DNA from: Rhodobacteraceae bacterium IMCC1335
GTDB lineage: Bacteria; Pseudomonadota; Alphaproteobacteria; Rhodobacterales; Rhodobacteraceae
DNA length: 64,000 bases
NCBI GenBank assembly: GCA_039640495.1
Contig: CP046864.1
Coordinates: forward strand, 2,170,001-2,234,000
Direction: 5' to 3'
Within the stretch, counting starts at the first letter, position 1. Every line of letters starts with the position of its first letter. Under the pieces are notes generated by a model. The model did no database searches. It worked only from the letters and a program-made list of their open reading frames with translations, and was not told the origin of the DNA. A program made the translations under genes and the position numbers. Shown in pieces: positions 26,228 through 37,237 of the stretch.

Positions 26228-27604
26228 TTAGAAAAAATCTATGGAAACTTGCAACAGACGCTCGACTTCAGTGATATCCTTGGCCAGAGAAAACAAAGCG
26301 ACGACATCGCCCTCTTCAATACGGGTTGTCCCCACGGGCTTAATCATTACACCCGATTTTAGCACCCCCCCAACCAAAACACCTTCGGGAAAGTCGATAT
26401 CGGAAATCTTCTGCCCCGCAATCGGTGAAGTTGACAGCACCTTGGCTTCAATAATTTCGGCCTCTGCATCACCAATTGAATAAACACCACGCACCCGCCC
26501 GTGGCGGATATGCCGTAGAATCGAACTTACGGTGGTTGCGCGCGGATTGATAAACGCATCAATCCCCAAAGGCGCCATAAGCGGCACCAAGGACGGATCA
26601 TTGATTAAAACAATCGATCGCGGGCACCCCGACATTTTTGCCCGAACTGCCGCCAACATATTGGTTTTATCATCATCTGTCACCGCCAAGATGACATCGC
26701 TTTTTCCAATATTGGCCTCTGCAAGCAACGCGGAATTGAGCCCATCACCATTCAAGACAATGGTTTTTTCAAGCTCATTGGCGGCATGTTCAGCAATATT
26801 TCTGTCTTTTTCAATGATCTTGCTGCGCACGCGTTGGGTCCGAGATTCTAAGGATTTGGCAATTGACAGCCCGACATTGCCGCCCCCTACAAGCACAACC
26901 CGATCTTGCTTACCTTGCGATTTTCCAAACACTTCCATCGTGCGCACCGTATCTTCAACGTGGCAAATCACGTAAATTTCATCCCCAGCAAATAATTGAT
27001 CCCCCGCCTCGGGGGCGAACAAGGCAGTTTGGCGGCGAACCCCGATTACGATCACTCTTAGCGTTGAAAAAAGATCATTAAGCTGACGCAAGGGCGTGTT
27101 CAGCACCGGACAATTTTCCTCAAGCCGCAGGCCCAGCAATTGAGCCTGCTTATCCAGAAATAATTCGGTGTCAAACGCAGCAAGGGCCGAAAGCCGTTTC
27201 AGCGCCGCATCTGCAACTTCGCGTTCCGGGCTGATCACCACATCAATCGGCATATGATCACGGCGATAAAGATCCGAATAAATGGCATCTAAATAAGATT
27301 TGCTGCGCAACCGGGCTATTTTTCGGGGAATATCAAACACTGAATGTGCCACTTGACAGGTGACCATGTTCACCTCATCCGAATGGGTCGCCGCAATGAT
27401 CATTTCAGCATCTTTGGCACCGGCTTTTTCCAAAACATCGGGATAAGAAGCAAAGCCTGATACGCCCTGCACGTCAAGCGTATCCATAGCGCGTCTAACC
27501 AAATCAGGATTGCTGTCAACGACCGTTACATCATTGCGCTCGCCCGATAAGTGGCGCGCGATTTGCCAGCCAACTTGGCCAGCACCACAAATAATAATCT
27601 TCAT
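26228..27604 (-). CDS. trkA: Trk potassium uptake regulatory subunit TrkA
   Basis: A 458-residue cytoplasmic NAD-binding regulator with two RCK-N domains (MKIIICGAGQVGWQIARHLSG at 1-21 and VVLVGGGNVGLSIAKSLE near 232), each followed by an RCK-C domain. This double RCK layout is that of proteobacterial TrkA. It binds TrkH, encoded just downstream. Confidence 0.95.
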   Translation of the reverse strand: MKIIICGAGQVGWQIARHLSGERNDVTVVDSNPDLVRRAMDTLDVQGVSGFASYPDVLEKAGAKDAEMIIAATHSDEVNMVTCQVAHSVFDIPRKIARLRSKSYLDAIYSDLYRRDHMPIDVVISPEREVADAALKRLSALAAFDTELFLDKQAQLLGLRLEENCPVLNTPLRQLNDLFSTLRVIVIGVRRQTALFAPEAGDQLFAGDEIYVICHVEDTVRTMEVFGKSQGKQDRVVLVGGGNVGLSIAKSLESRTQRVRSKIIEKDRNIAEHAANELEKTIVLNGDGLNSALLAEANIGKSDVILAVTDDDKTNMLAAVRAKMSGCPRSIVLINDPSLVPLMAPLGIDAFINPRATTVSSILRHIRHGRVRGVYSIGDAEAEIIEAKVLSTSPIAGQKISDIDFPEGVLVGGVLKSGVMIKPVGTTRIEEGDVVALFSLAKDITEVERLLQVSIDFF

Positions 27605-27697
27605 TTGTTTTCCCTTCTATTGGGAACAGTATTTGAGTGCGCAAACCCGCCACCGAAACGGTTTCGATCTACACCATATCTCGAACCCCTAACCGGT

Positions 27698-29071
27698 TCA
27701 ATCCAGCTGTTTTACGCCAGAGACGATCGAGAGCGACTTTAATTTGCGATGCAATGCGCTGCGCTCCATCCCAACAAACTGGGCTGTCTTGCTGATATTG
27801 CCTCCAAAACGTTCAATTTGAACCATCAAATATTCGCGTTCAAAAGCCTCGCGCGCGTCGCGCAAAGGCAAAGATGCCAAACCCTGCAAGACCGGCCCAT
27901 TGGCCCCGGCCGCCTGTGACGCCGTGTCAGTTGGCAAATCATCAGAAGTGATTTCACCTTGGCCCTCGCTTAAAATCAAAATGCGTTCGAGCAGGTTTTT
28001 CAATTCACGAATATTACCAGGCCACTCCATCGCTTGTAACATCGCGGCTGCCTGATCGCTTAATGTTCTTTGCGGATAAGCTTGAATTTGATGAAATTGC
28101 TCAAGAAAAAATTTTGCCAAAAGCGGAATGTCTTCGCGCCTTTCGCTAAGCGCGGGCACAGAGATAGGGACCACATTCAACCGATGATACAGCTCTTCGC
28201 GAAACCTTTTTTGTTCAATTGCAGCCGGCAGATCACGGCTGGTTGAAGAAATCACACGCATTTCTAGCTTGACCAGATCATGCGAGCCTGGCCGTTGAAA
28301 TTGTTGGTCCACCAAGACCCGCAAGATTTTGGATTGCGTCTCTAAATGCATGTCTGCGATTTCATCAAAATAGATCGATCCACCATTTGCTTGTGCAAAT
28401 AAACCCTCGCCTTCTTGAGGTTTCGTGGATTCGCTTCCAAACAGTAGATTTTCCATCTGATCGGGCGCAATGGACGCAGAATTCACAATAATGAAGGGGC
28501 CATGCGCGCGATCAGAATGGGCATGGATATAGCGCGCCGCAACCTCTTTGCCTGAGCCAGAAGCCCCCGTTAACAGCACCCGCGCATTTGATTTGGTGAC
28601 CTTATCCAAGTTTGACAAAAGCGTCTTGAACCCTGAGCTTTGTCCAATCATATCGCTGGCTGGTTCCTCTTTAGAGCGCAATTCTAAATTTTCACGCCGC
28701 AGTTGGGATGCTTCCATCGCGCGCCGAATAACAACCAAAAGCTGGTTAATATTGAAAGGTTTCTCAATGAAATCATACGCGCCCTGTTTGATCGCGGCGA
28801 CCGCGATTTCGATATTGCCATGCCCAGAAATAATCACAACGGGCACATGGGGATAATTCTTCTTCACCTTTTTTAGGATATCAATCCCGTCAAGATCACG
28901 ATCTTTCAACCAAAGATCTAAGATCAACAAGCCGGGTGGCGCGGCGTCTACTTCTTTCATACAGTCTTCAGCTGTTCCTGCGATGCGGGTTTCAAATCCT
29001 TCATCTTGTAAAATATCTGAAATCAGTTCACGAATATCGCGCTCATCATCAACGATTAAAATATCGCCCAT
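27698..29071 (-). CDS. ntrX: Nitrogen-related response regulator NtrX
   Basis: A 457-residue response regulator with receiver domain (phosphoacceptor Asp52 in LLILDLWLKDRD), AAA+ domain with Walker A GASGSGKE and Walker B IYFDEIAD, and a C-terminal Fis-type helix-turn-helix (NISKTAQFVGMERSALHRKL). The loop where sigma54 activators carry GAFTGA is replaced by SESTKPQEGEGLF, as in other alphaproteobacterial NtrX. The start is two bases from the ntrY stop. With NtrY it has been tied to nitrogen, redox and envelope control. Confidence 0.94.
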   Translation of the reverse strand: MGDILIVDDERDIRELISDILQDEGFETRIAGTAEDCMKEVDAAPPGLLILDLWLKDRDLDGIDILKKVKKNYPHVPVVIISGHGNIEIAVAAIKQGAYDFIEKPFNINQLLVVIRRAMEASQLRRENLELRSKEEPASDMIGQSSGFKTLLSNLDKVTKSNARVLLTGASGSGKEVAARYIHAHSDRAHGPFIIVNSASIAPDQMENLLFGSESTKPQEGEGLFAQANGGSIYFDEIADMHLETQSKILRVLVDQQFQRPGSHDLVKLEMRVISSTSRDLPAAIEQKRFREELYHRLNVVPISVPALSERREDIPLLAKFFLEQFHQIQAYPQRTLSDQAAAMLQAMEWPGNIRELKNLLERILILSEGQGEITSDDLPTDTASQAAGANGPVLQGLASLPLRDAREAFEREYLMVQIERFGGNISKTAQFVGMERSALHRKLKSLSIVSGVKQLD

Positions 29072-29072
29072 G

Positions 29073-31325
29073 CTAATTTGGTTCCTTTTGCTCTGAATCC
29101 ATCAATGTTTGATCACTATTGGATAAGTCGATCAAAATCTTTGCCCCCGGATGACTGCCGTTTGAAAAGGGCGCGGCATCCAACAAACTTAAAGTTCCAC
29201 CATGTTCTTGGATGATTTTCTTTACGATTGCCAACCCCAAACCTGTTCCGTTTTCACGCGTTGTCACGTAGGGCTCGAACAATTTACTCCGATCCTGCGG
29301 CAACCCGATCCCATTATCAGAAATTGCAATGGTTAAGCCCGATTGCCCGGCTTGCATTTCAACCCGTATCTCGCCCTGCCTATCAGTGCCTAAGCCCGAC
29401 CGCCAGCCAGCCTCAATCGCCTCTCCAGCATTTTTGAGTAAATTGGTAAACGCTTGAGACAACATCGTCGCATCAATTTCTACCCAAATATCTTCATCGG
29501 GCATCGTTAATTGAAACCTCACATCCGGCTGTCCAGATTCCTGCAACGTGACGGCCGCAACCAAAACTTCATTTAAATTTTCAGATTTCTTCACCAATTT
29601 CGGCATTCTGGCAAATTTAGAAAACTCATCCACAATGCGACGCAAATCATTGGTCTGTCGGATAATCACATCCGTCATTTGCTCAAGTTTGCCTCTCTCA
29701 GCGCCAAGTTGTGGCGCAAATTTTCGTTGAATGCGTTCTGCAGAGAGCTGGATAGGCGTTAACGGATTTTTGATTTCATGCGCAATGCGCCGCGCCACAT
29801 CCCCCCATGCCGCAGATCTTTGGGCCGACACCAGATCTGTTACATCATCAAAGGCCACCACATAGCCCTCAAGCCGCCCATCTTCGCGCCGGCGCGGCGC
29901 AAGGCGTACCAAAAAGCTTTCCAAACGCCCAAGCCGGAGAATTTTAACCTCTTCTTGTACATTATCTGACCGGCTGTTTTGCAGCCGCTCAAGCAAAGGC
30001 GCAAATTCTGGCACTGCTAGGCTCAACTGCGACGCGTTACCGGTTTTGTTTTTCCCCAAAAGCCTTTCGGCAGAGGGGTTTGCAAATGTGATCATTCCCT
30101 TAGGGTCAAGCCCAAAAACACCCGATGTAACCGAAGATAAAACGCTGTCAAACACGCGTCCGCGTCGTTCTATTTGTTGCGTATTCTCAAGCAAACGGTC
30201 GCGTTGCTGTTTCAATTGCCGCGTCATCTGGTTGAAATAACGCGACAGCGATGAAAGCTCATCATCGCCCTCTTCCTCGATAACTTGGGTGTCAAGATTT
30301 CCCTCTCCAACCGCCTGTGCCGCCCCCGCGAGACGGCCGATCGGCCTTGACAGCCGTTCGGCAAAGAGCAAGGCCAATAGGATTGATGAAACGATTAACA
30401 GCACCGCAAACGCCAAATAAATCAAACCAAACTGAAACAATTCGTAGCCACGTTCGCTTTCCAGCTGCTGATAGAGCATGGCGGTTTCGCGGGTTTCATC
30501 AAGCAAACCGTATAAGTTTCCGTCAATATCGCGCGATACCAACAGGTAATAATCCGCAAAACCTGACAGGTATATCAAAGCCCTTAATTCGTTATTTGGC
30601 ACATCTTCAATCAGCAAAACCTCGGTTAAGGCAGCTGTAAAATCTTGCGCGGACGGGGGTTCATAATCAAACAAATAAGACCGGTTTCCGCGCAGAATCA
30701 AATCACCCGTTCCATTGATCACAAAGGCTTCTCTCAAACCCCGTTGTATATTGACTTGTTCATCGCTCAAAAAGACTCGAAAGTTTTGCAAGTCAATCAC
30801 ACCGCGGGCGCGCCGGTAAATTTCCAAAGCTTCGGCCAGCGCTTCTGCATCTTCTGCAAGCGCGCGTCTTTGATCTTTCTGATAAGAATCTGCCGCCGAT
30901 AATGACGCGCCGATGACGCGCTGAACACGGTCTGAAAACCACGCCTCAAATCCCATATTAATTGATAAAAGCGCGAAGGCTGCAACCGTAATCGTCGGTA
31001 AAAGCGCCATAATGCTGAACACTCCTGTGAGCCGCAAATGCAAGCGCGAGCCCGAGGATTTCTGCCGCCTTTGCGCGATAATGCGCAAAACGCGCTGCAA
31101 CACCAGTGCAACGATCAACATCACGTAGATAAAATTTGAAAACAAAACCAAACGCAGAAGCGTTGAGCCCGATCCAGCATCCAAAGGGCCTAAGGTGACA
31201 TAAGTCAACGCGGCGAGCGCTGGTCCCAAACAAACAAGAGCCAGATTTATAAAACCTACCAGCCGCCGCGAACGCCTAAGTCTTACAAGATCAACCCACC
31301 GAAGCCGCATCGCGCGCACGCTCAT
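29073..31325 (-). CDS. ntrY: Sensor histidine kinase NtrY
   Basis: A 750-residue membrane kinase. Three or four N-terminal membrane segments are followed by an extracytoplasmic region, a further membrane segment near 300, HAMP (RLSRPIGRLAGAAQAVGEGNLDTQV), PAS (SVTSGVFGLDPKGMITFANPSAERLLG), the H-box [18 protein letters not shown], and an ATPase domain with N-box LLKNAGEAIEA and GTGLGLAIV. Architecture and neighbours match NtrY, the partner of NtrX. Confidence 0.95.
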   Translation of the reverse strand: MSVRAMRLRWVDLVRLRRSRRLVGFINLALVCLGPALAALTYVTLGPLDAGSGSTLLRLVLFSNFIYVMLIVALVLQRVLRIIAQRRQKSSGSRLHLRLTGVFSIMALLPTITVAAFALLSINMGFEAWFSDRVQRVIGASLSAADSYQKDQRRALAEDAEALAEALEIYRRARGVIDLQNFRVFLSDEQVNIQRGLREAFVINGTGDLILRGNRSYLFDYEPPSAQDFTAALTEVLLIEDVPNNELRALIYLSGFADYYLLVSRDIDGNLYGLLDETRETAMLYQQLESERGYELFQFGLIYLAFAVLLIVSSILLALLFAERLSRPIGRLAGAAQAVGEGNLDTQVIEEEGDDELSSLSRYFNQMTRQLKQQRDRLLENTQQIERRGRVFDSVLSSVTSGVFGLDPKGMITFANPSAERLLGKNKTGNASQLSLAVPEFAPLLERLQNSRSDNVQEEVKILRLGRLESFLVRLAPRRREDGRLEGYVVAFDDVTDLVSAQRSAAWGDVARRIAHEIKNPLTPIQLSAERIQRKFAPQLGAERGKLEQMTDVIIRQTNDLRRIVDEFSKFARMPKLVKKSENLNEVLVAAVTLQESGQPDVRFQLTMPDEDIWVEIDATMLSQAFTNLLKNAGEAIEAGWRSGLGTDRQGEIRVEMQAGQSGLTIAISDNGIGLPQDRSKLFEPYVTTRENGTGLGLAIVKKIIQEHGGTLSLLDAAPFSNGSHPGAKILIDLSNSDQTLMDSEQKEPN

Positions 31326-31391
31326 GCTAGTCTCGATTCCGATGTTTAAACATTTTGCGCTGCCGCATATCAGCCGATCACTGTGACTTCT

Positions 31392-32765
31392 TTACATCAG
31401 TTTTCGTCGACGTGTGACCTTAATGTCAAGCTCATTGATCTTCTTGCGCAAAGTGTTGCGGTTTATCCCCAAAAGATCAGCGCATTTGGCTTGGTTTCCC
31501 CCGGTCGCCTCTAAGGCAATGGAAATTAATGGTTGTTCAAGCTCTTTCAAAATTCGAGCATGCAGGCCGGGCGGCGGTAAAACATTACCGTGCAAATCAA
31601 AATACCGCCTGAGATGGCGCTCAACATCCGCGGATAAGCGATCCGACGAGCCTTTTTGCAGCGCGGAGTTCATCGCCGGCTGGCTTCCAAGAACTTGTTC
31701 TACCTCGGTCAGCGTGATTTCCGAAGCGCGCGCAGTGAGCGAAAGCCGCTTTAAAACATTCTCAAGCTGTCGAACATTTCCCGGCCAGCTATAATTTCGA
31801 AACAATTGTTCTGCTTCTTTGGTAACGATGCGTTGAAGACCACCATCGCGTTCTGCGCGGGCCAGAAAAAAGGCACTGAGAAGCTGGATGTCATCCACAC
31901 GCTCACGCAAGGCAGGCGCATGGATCGTGGCGCCCCCCAAGCGATAATAAAGATCGCTGCGCACCATTTTTGGATCAACCTCACCGCTCACCTCCCCTTG
32001 CATAGTGGCGATAAACCGTGGCGAAAATTCGCCCGGATTGTCAATCATTCTCACAATCCGGCCCTGACCTTCTTCATTTATATCGGTGATTTCCTCAAAT
32101 AAGATTGTGCCGCCCTTGGCCCGCGCAAGGATCTTCGCCGGCCCGTCTAAAGCAACCAAATCTGTTTCATTCACCACCACAAAAGGCAGATTTCGCCGAT
32201 CTGAATAATCGTGCAGCACTTTTGCAATAAGCGTTTTTCCCGTTCCAGATTCTCCGGAAATAAGCACCGGCAGATCAGAATTCATCACCCGCGCAACAAG
32301 GCGGTAAAGACCCTGCATTGCCGGCGTTTTGCCCACGAGGGGCAACCCATCCTCTTCCACATCTGGCGTGACCACGACCTGCGGCTTAGAGGCCACGGGC
32401 TGTTTCTGCTCAAGCGCACGGGCACAACGTTTCATCAAGTCGGGCAGATCAAACGGTTTTGGAAGATAATCAAAAGCTTCTGCTTCTGCGGCTTGGATCG
32501 CCGTCATAATGGTGTTTTGCGCTGATATGACGATCACCGGCAGCTCGGGGCGATCCAAGGAAATCTTTGGCAGCATCTCCAAACCGTTGCCATCTGGCAT
32601 CATCACATCGGTTATCACCGCATCGCCTTTGCCCTCACCAACCCAGCGCATCAACGTCGTTAAGCTGGACGTCGCATGGACGCGGCAGCCTGCCCGCGTC
32701 AGCGCTTGGGTGAGAACGGTGCGAATGGTTCTGTCATCATCTGCAACCAGTACTGTTCCGTCCAT
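31392..32765 (-). CDS. ntrC: Nitrogen regulation response regulator NtrC, GAFTGA-less type
   Basis: A 457-residue regulator: receiver with Asp53 ([12 protein letters not shown]), AAA+ domain with Walker A GESGTGKT and a [11 protein letters not shown]alker B, and Fis-type HTH ([22 protein letters not shown]). The segment between Walker A and B is shortened ([21 protein letters not shown]), removing the GAFTGA loop needed to contact sigma54. This is known from Rhodobacter NtrC, which works with the housekeeping sigma factor. It controls ammonium-limitation genes such as amt. It lies 3 bases after ntrB. Confidence 0.95.
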   Translation of the reverse strand: MDGTVLVADDDRTIRTVLTQALTRAGCRVHATSSLTTLMRWVGEGKGDAVITDVMMPDGNGLEMLPKISLDRPELPVIVISAQNTIMTAIQAAEAEAFDYLPKPFDLPDLMKRCARALEQKQPVASKPQVVVTPDVEEDGLPLVGKTPAMQGLYRLVARVMNSDLPVLISGESGTGKTLIAKVLHDYSDRRNLPFVVVNETDLVALDGPAKILARAKGGTILFEEITDINEEGQGRIVRMIDNPGEFSPRFIATMQGEVSGEVDPKMVRSDLYYRLGGATIHAPALRERVDDIQLLSAFFLARAERDGGLQRIVTKEAEQLFRNYSWPGNVRQLENVLKRLSLTARASEITLTEVEQVLGSQPAMNSALQKGSSDRLSADVERHLRRYFDLHGNVLPPPGLHARILKELEQPLISIALEATGGNQAKCADLLGINRNTLRKKINELDIKVTRRRKLM

Positions 32766-32768
32766 AAT

Positions 32769-33851
32769 TTATCCTTTCACTCTCTCTTCGCGTGGCACCA
32801 ATGGCAAAGAAATGCGAAACACCGTTTTGCCCGGCACAGAATCCACCGATAACCATCCATCATGATCTGAAATTATTTTGCTGGCCAAGGCCAAGCCTAG
32901 CCCTGTGCCATTCTCGCGCCCCGACACAAAAGGATCAAAAACATCCGACCTGATATCGCTGGGCAAGCCTGGCCCATCGTCACAGATTTCAATTTGCAGC
33001 GGTAGATTTTGCCCCGAGCCATCTGAACGGCGCATCCGAAAAGAATGTTCATAATAGGTTTTGAGGCGAATTTTCCCCCCCGATGGCGAGGCGGCTTCAG
33101 AGGCGTTTTTCACCAGGTTCAAAACCACTTGTAGCAATTGATCCGCATCCCCATAGGCCGCGGGCAATGACGGGTCATATTCCTCGATATAGGTCATATG
33201 CGCGCCAAATCCCAATTGCGAAGATCGGCGCACCCGGTCTAATATATCATGGATATTCACCGCAGATTTCTGAACGAGCTTCAGGTTTCCGAATTGCTCA
33301 ACCTGTTCAAGTAACTTTAAAATACGGCGTGTTTCAGCCACCACTAAATCCGTCAACTCTAAATCTTTCGGCGGCAAGCTCATCGAAAGCAATTGGGCTG
33401 CGCCCATAATACCAGCCAATGGGTTTTTGATTTCATGCGCCAGCATTTCTGCCATTCCAATAGCAGATTTTGCCGCCGATTTACCGCTTTGCGTTTGCGT
33501 CAACCGGCCGGCCAAATTCCGCGGCTCGATCAGCAATAGCATAAACCCCGCCATGCCCAGCAAAGGCGTGAACTTCAAATTGCACAAAACCGTTGATTTA
33601 GGACCCATCTCAACCGAAACATCATTCACAAATAAAGGTGTTAAATTGTTTCGGGCGCGCTCGAAGCTTTCAGAAACCTGCGTGTTTATCGAAATACAGC
33701 GCCACAGTGAAGTCCCCACCAACGCCCGCTCAGACATATTCAAAAAACCCTCTGCGGCGGGGTTAATCTGGCTTATGATATCTTTTTCACCAATCACCAA
33801 AACCGGCACTGGTATGGATGACCAGATCGCGCCCATCGGCATATCGCTCAT
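32769..33851 (-). CDS. ntrB: Nitrogen regulation sensor kinase NtrB
   Basis: A 360-residue cytosolic kinase/phosphatase. An N-terminal PAS domain ([29 protein letters not shown]) is followed by the H-box [20 protein letters not shown] and an ATPase domain with [22 protein letters not shown] and [12 protein letters not shown]. It has no membrane segments, as expected for NtrB, which answers to PII. Four bases overlap dusB upstream. Confidence 0.95.
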   Translation of the reverse strand: MSDMPMGAIWSSIPVPVLVIGEKDIISQINPAAEGFLNMSERALVGTSLWRCISINTQVSESFERARNNLTPLFVNDVSVEMGPKSTVLCNLKFTPLLGMAGFMLLLIEPRNLAGRLTQTQSGKSAAKSAIGMAEMLAHEIKNPLAGIMGAAQLLSMSLPPKDLELTDLVVAETRRILKLLEQVEQFGNLKLVQKSAVNIHDILDRVRRSSQLGFGAHMTYIEEYDPSLPAAYGDADQLLQVVLNLVKNASEAASPSGGKIRLKTYYEHSFRMRRSDGSGQNLPLQIEICDDGPGLPSDIRSDVFDPFVSGRENGTGLGLALASKIISDHDGWLSVDSVPGKTVFRISLPLVPREERVKG

Positions 33852-34822
33852 AATCCCGCCCCCTGGGCCAGCGCTTCGGGCAAACTGCGATGCACATGCT
33901 TTGGGTTCTGTGAGGTTAAAATTTCACGGCGCAAAGCAGCCGGCGCGTTTGCCTCGTCCATATACCAGCCCAAATGTTTGCGCGCCACGCGGATCCCCAA
34001 AGCCTCTCCGTAAAACGAAAGCATATCCTGATAATGTTTCTGGACCAGTTCGATCAAATCTTTGGTTTTAAGCGATACGGCATTTTTTTTCCCGTAAAGC
34101 CCAGCAGCCAGTTGCGATAAAAACCAAGGCCGACCTTGCGCGCCACGGCCAACCATAACGCCATCGGCCCCCGATGCCTGCAAAGCCGCATGCCCGGCCT
34201 TTAAATCTGTGATATCGCCATTGGCAATCACGGGAATTGAAACCGCCTCTTTCACTTTTGCAATCGCTAACCAATCCGCCGAGCCTTTGTAAAATTGACA
34301 GCGTGTACGCCCATGTATTGTGATCAATGAAATCCCCGCAGCTTCGGCGCGGCGCGCCAATTCTGGCGCGTTCAACAAATTATCGTCCCAACCCAAGCGG
34401 GTTTTTAAGCTGACCGGGAGCTTCACCGCCTGAACCACCGCCTCGATCAAACGCAAGGCATGATCTAGATCTTTCAATAAGGCCGAGCCAGAATAGCCCG
34501 ATACCACTTTTTTCGCCGGGCACCCCATATTGATATCGATCATCCGCGCACCCTGATCTTCAACCATCCGCGCAGCCTCGCGCATCCAAAATGCCTCGCG
34601 CCCCGCCAATTGAACCGCTGTTTTTTCGAACCCCAGCCCCAATTCAGCTTTCTCACGAGATCCGGGGCGTGCGATCACCATATCCTGCGAGGCGATCATT
34701 TCACTTACTACCAAACCCGCCCCAAACCCTGAGACCAAATTTCGAAAAGGCAAATCTGTGATCCCAGCCAATGGCGCTAGAAAAACAGGTGTCTCTATCT
34801 TCATTGATCCCAGATCGATCAT
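33848..34822 (-). CDS. dusB: tRNA-dihydrouridine synthase (DusB/NifR3)
   Basis: A 324-residue FMN TIM-barrel enzyme reducing uridines in tRNA. It shows [16 protein letters not shown] near the N-terminus, the catalytic-cysteine motif [46 protein letters not shown] and [16 protein letters not shown]. The start [14 protein letters not shown] at 34822 fits the family better than the in-frame codon at 34885. It is first in the classic nifR3-ntrB-ntrC order. Confidence 0.95.
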   Translation of the reverse strand: MIDLGSMKIETPVFLAPLAGITDLPFRNLVSGFGAGLVVSEMIASQDMVIARPGSREKAELGLGFEKTAVQLAGREAFWMREAARMVEDQGARMIDINMGCPAKKVVSGYSGSALLKDLDHALRLIEAVVQAVKLPVSLKTRLGWDDNLLNAPELARRAEAAGISLITIHGRTRCQFYKGSADWLAIAKVKEAVSIPVIANGDITDLKAGHAALQASGADGVMVGRGAQGRPWFLSQLAAGLYGKKNAVSLKTKDLIELVQKHYQDMLSFYGEALGIRVARKHLGWYMDEANAPAALRREILTSQNPKHVHRSLPEALAQGAGL

Positions 34823-34993
34823 TGCCGTTCCAATTATCTTCGAGCCATGCGTAGAGCCTCTCTCCGCGCGAAACAAGCAGAACACGCCAAATTTATGACC
34901 AATTTGGAAAAATTGCCTAAAATTTAATCAATCATCTCTGATTGCCAGTGAAAACAGAAAAACGTAAACACGGTGGTGCAGGATGGAAAACAG

Positions 34994-35647
34994 ATGTCGA
35001 TAGCAGCTCTTATCGTGGCCGCAGGGCGTGGCACCCGCGCAGGCGGTACTGACCCAAAGCAATGGCAAATGCTCGCGGGCAAGCGGGTGATCGACCACAC
35101 GCTCAACGCGTTTAAAGAGCATCGCAATATCGATACAATCCTCGTGGTGCTGCATCCCGAAGATCAAAATAGGCTCACCGATCCCGCCATTAAAACCGCG
35201 CTTGGTGGCGCAACCCGCAATAAATCGGTTTATAATGGCTTGCGCGCTCTGCGCGCCGCTGCGCCCAAGCAGGTTTTAATCCATGATGTGGCCCGCCCTT
35301 TGATCAGCGCAAAATGTATCACTGATGTGATCGAGGCGCTGCGAACACATCGAGGCGCAGCGCCCGCTCTGCCGATCACTGATGCGCTTTGGCGCGGGCA
35401 AGATGGCTTGGTGTCTGAAACGGTTGCAAGAAAGAATTTATTCCGCGCCCAAACGCCCCAAGGGTTTGACTTTCAAAGTATCTTGCAGGCACATGCGCAA
35501 GCCTGCGGAGCCGCCGCCGATGATGTAGAAGTCGCCATCCAGGCCGGGTTGGACGTGAAAATTATTGCCGGGCATGAAGAAAACATAAAGATAACGCTCC
35601 CCGAAGATTTCGAGCGGGCCAGCAAAATAATGAAGGATCGAAGATGA
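34994..35647 (+). CDS. ispD: 2-C-methyl-D-erythritol 4-phosphate cytidylyltransferase
   Basis: A 217-residue MEP-pathway enzyme that makes CDP-methylerythritol. It has the nucleotide-binding [33 protein letters not shown], and [10 protein letters not shown]. Many alphaproteobacteria fuse IspD and IspF; here they are separate, with the ispD stop overlapping the ispF start by four bases. The ATG at 34994 has AGGATGGAAA upstream. It is divergent from dusB. Confidence 0.95.
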   Translation: MSIAALIVAAGRGTRAGGTDPKQWQMLAGKRVIDHTLNAFKEHRNIDTILVVLHPEDQNRLTDPAIKTALGGATRNKSVYNGLRALRAAAPKQVLIHDVARPLISAKCITDVIEALRTHRGAAPALPITDALWRGQDGLVSETVARKNLFRAQTPQGFDFQSILQAHAQACGAAADDVEVAIQAGLDVKIIAGHEENIKITLPEDFERASKIMKDRR

Positions 35648-36126
35648 AAGACATCCGGTTAGGTAATGGCTATGATGTGCACGCGTTTGAACCGGGCAAT
35701 CAGGTCATTCTTTGCGGCCTTACCATCCCCCATACCGCGCAGCTTAAAGGCCATTCAGATGCCGATGTCGCGATGCATGCCATCACCGACGCGCTTTACG
35801 GCGCGTTGGCCTTAGGGGATATTGGACGCCACTTTCCACCCTCTGAACCGCAATGGACAGGCACAGCCAGTGCAGTTTTTTTGAAGCATGCTGCAGATCT
35901 GGTGGCAAAACATGGCTTTTATATCAGCAATATCGACTGCACGATCATTTGCGAAATGCCCAAAATTGGGCCGCATGCTGCGCGCATGCAATCCCATCTC
36001 GCTGATCTGCTGGGCATAAAGGCCGATCGGATCAGTGTGAAAGCCACAACCAGCGAAAAGCTTGGCTTTACCGGGCGCCAAGAAGGTATCGCCAGTCTTG
36101 CCAGCGCCTTATTATGCAAAGCATAA
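35644..36126 (+). CDS. ispF: 2-C-methyl-D-erythritol 2,4-cyclodiphosphate synthase
   Basis: A 160-residue trimeric enzyme of the MEP pathway. Metal-binding GNGYDVHAF (Asp and His), [46 protein letters not shown] and [16 protein letters not shown] are all present. It overlaps ispD at its start and pgpA at its end, so one operon is likely. Confidence 0.97.
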   Translation: MKDIRLGNGYDVHAFEPGNQVILCGLTIPHTAQLKGHSDADVAMHAITDALYGALALGDIGRHFPPSEPQWTGTASAVFLKHAADLVAKHGFYISNIDCTIICEMPKIGPHAARMQSHLADLLGIKADRISVKATTSEKLGFTGRQEGIASLASALLCKA

Positions 36127-36611
36127 GCCGCAATATCGCAACGCTAATGGGGCTTGGCTTCATCGGCTTCGCCCCCGGCACCTGGGGCTCACTGGCAACA
36201 TTGCCGCTTTTTGCAGTGATATTTCAGGCGGCAGGGCTGGCAGGCACGCTGATCGCCCTGCCCCTCATCCTGTGCCTCGGATGGTGGGCCACGCAGAGCT
36301 ATACGCAATTGCATAAAAACCATGATCCCTCTGAAGTGATCATTGATGAAGTGGTCGGGCAATGGATTGCACTTTTGCCCTTAGCCGCCGGGGCAACCCA
36401 TGCTGGCGCTTCGCTTTTTGCCTTATGGCCGGGTTGGATTGCTGCCTTCTTGCTGTTTCGCTTTTTTGATATTTGGAAACCCAGTATTATCGGCTGGGCA
36501 GATCGGCGCAGCGATGCAATCGGGGTGATGCTGGATGATTGTTTCGCCGGCCTGTTCGCCGCGCTTGGTGTGATTGCCTTGGCAGGGCTGTTCCATGGTT
36601 TGCTTTCATGA
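36114..36611 (+). CDS. pgpA: Phosphatidylglycerophosphatase A
   Basis: A 165-residue membrane phosphatase that makes phosphatidylglycerol. It has [20 protein letters not shown] near the N-terminus, [15 protein letters not shown] (metal-binding D-E) and the C-terminal [16 protein letters not shown]. The start overlaps the ispF end by 13 bases, and the stop overlaps the next gene by ATGA. Confidence 0.93.
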   Translation: MQSISRNIATLMGLGFIGFAPGTWGSLATLPLFAVIFQAAGLAGTLIALPLILCLGWWATQSYTQLHKNHDPSEVIIDEVVGQWIALLPLAAGATHAGASLFALWPGWIAAFLLFRFFDIWKPSIIGWADRRSDAIGVMLDDCFAGLFAALGVIALAGLFHGLLS

Positions 36612-37099
36612 GTGTAAACGCGATCATCCGCCTCGCCCGCGACCAACAGATCAAACTTGCCACGGCTGAAAGCTGCACTGGTGGCCTTGTTGCCGCCAAA
36701 TTGAGCGAACAACCTGGTTCCTCCGAAATTTTTGAATGTGGCTTTGTGACCTATTCTAATCGCTCAAAAATCCAGCTTCTGGGCGTTTCAGAGCGCAGTT
36801 TGGAACAGCACGGCGCTGTATCCGAACAGGTGGCAGGTGAAATGGCGCTTGGCGCGCTGAACGGGCGCGCAGCGCAGCTAGCCGTCTCGATCACGGGGAT
36901 CGCGGGGCCCGGCGGATCTGATTTTAAACCAGAGGGCCGTGTGTGCTTTGGCGTGGCGCATCAAACGAACCTTCTTAACGTTGAAACCCAAGAGTTTGGC
37001 AGTATCGGGCGCGACGCCGTGCGACGGGCAGCGCGCGATCACGCGCTACATCTTTTTCGCGCGGCGCTTGAAGGCTTTCAGATTTCGCTTAAAAAATAG
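36608..37099 (+). CDS. CinA C-terminal domain protein (NMN amidohydrolase, PncC type)
   Basis: A 163-residue stand-alone CinA C-terminal domain. Its signature KLATAESCTGGLVAAKLSEQPGSSEIFECGFVTYSNRSK and SITGIAGPGGSDFKPEGRVCFGVA match enzymes that deamidate nicotinamide mononucleotide in NAD recycling. The ATG at 36608 overlaps the pgpA stop; a longer upstream frame is not needed. Confidence 0.92.
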   Translation: MSVNAIIRLARDQQIKLATAESCTGGLVAAKLSEQPGSSEIFECGFVTYSNRSKIQLLGVSERSLEQHGAVSEQVAGEMALGALNGRAAQLAVSITGIAGPGGSDFKPEGRVCFGVAHQTNLLNVETQEFGSIGRDAVRRAARDHALHLFRAALEGFQISLKK

Positions 37100-37237
37100 G
37101 CACTCATCAAAATTTACGCCACATATATAGACGCTTAAAAAATATAACTGTACATTTTGCATTATTTTTAAGCTTTATATTTCTTTTTGGCTGCTTTTTG
37201 CGCCATGCCTCCCGAAACTTCAAAGGGAGAAAATCAA

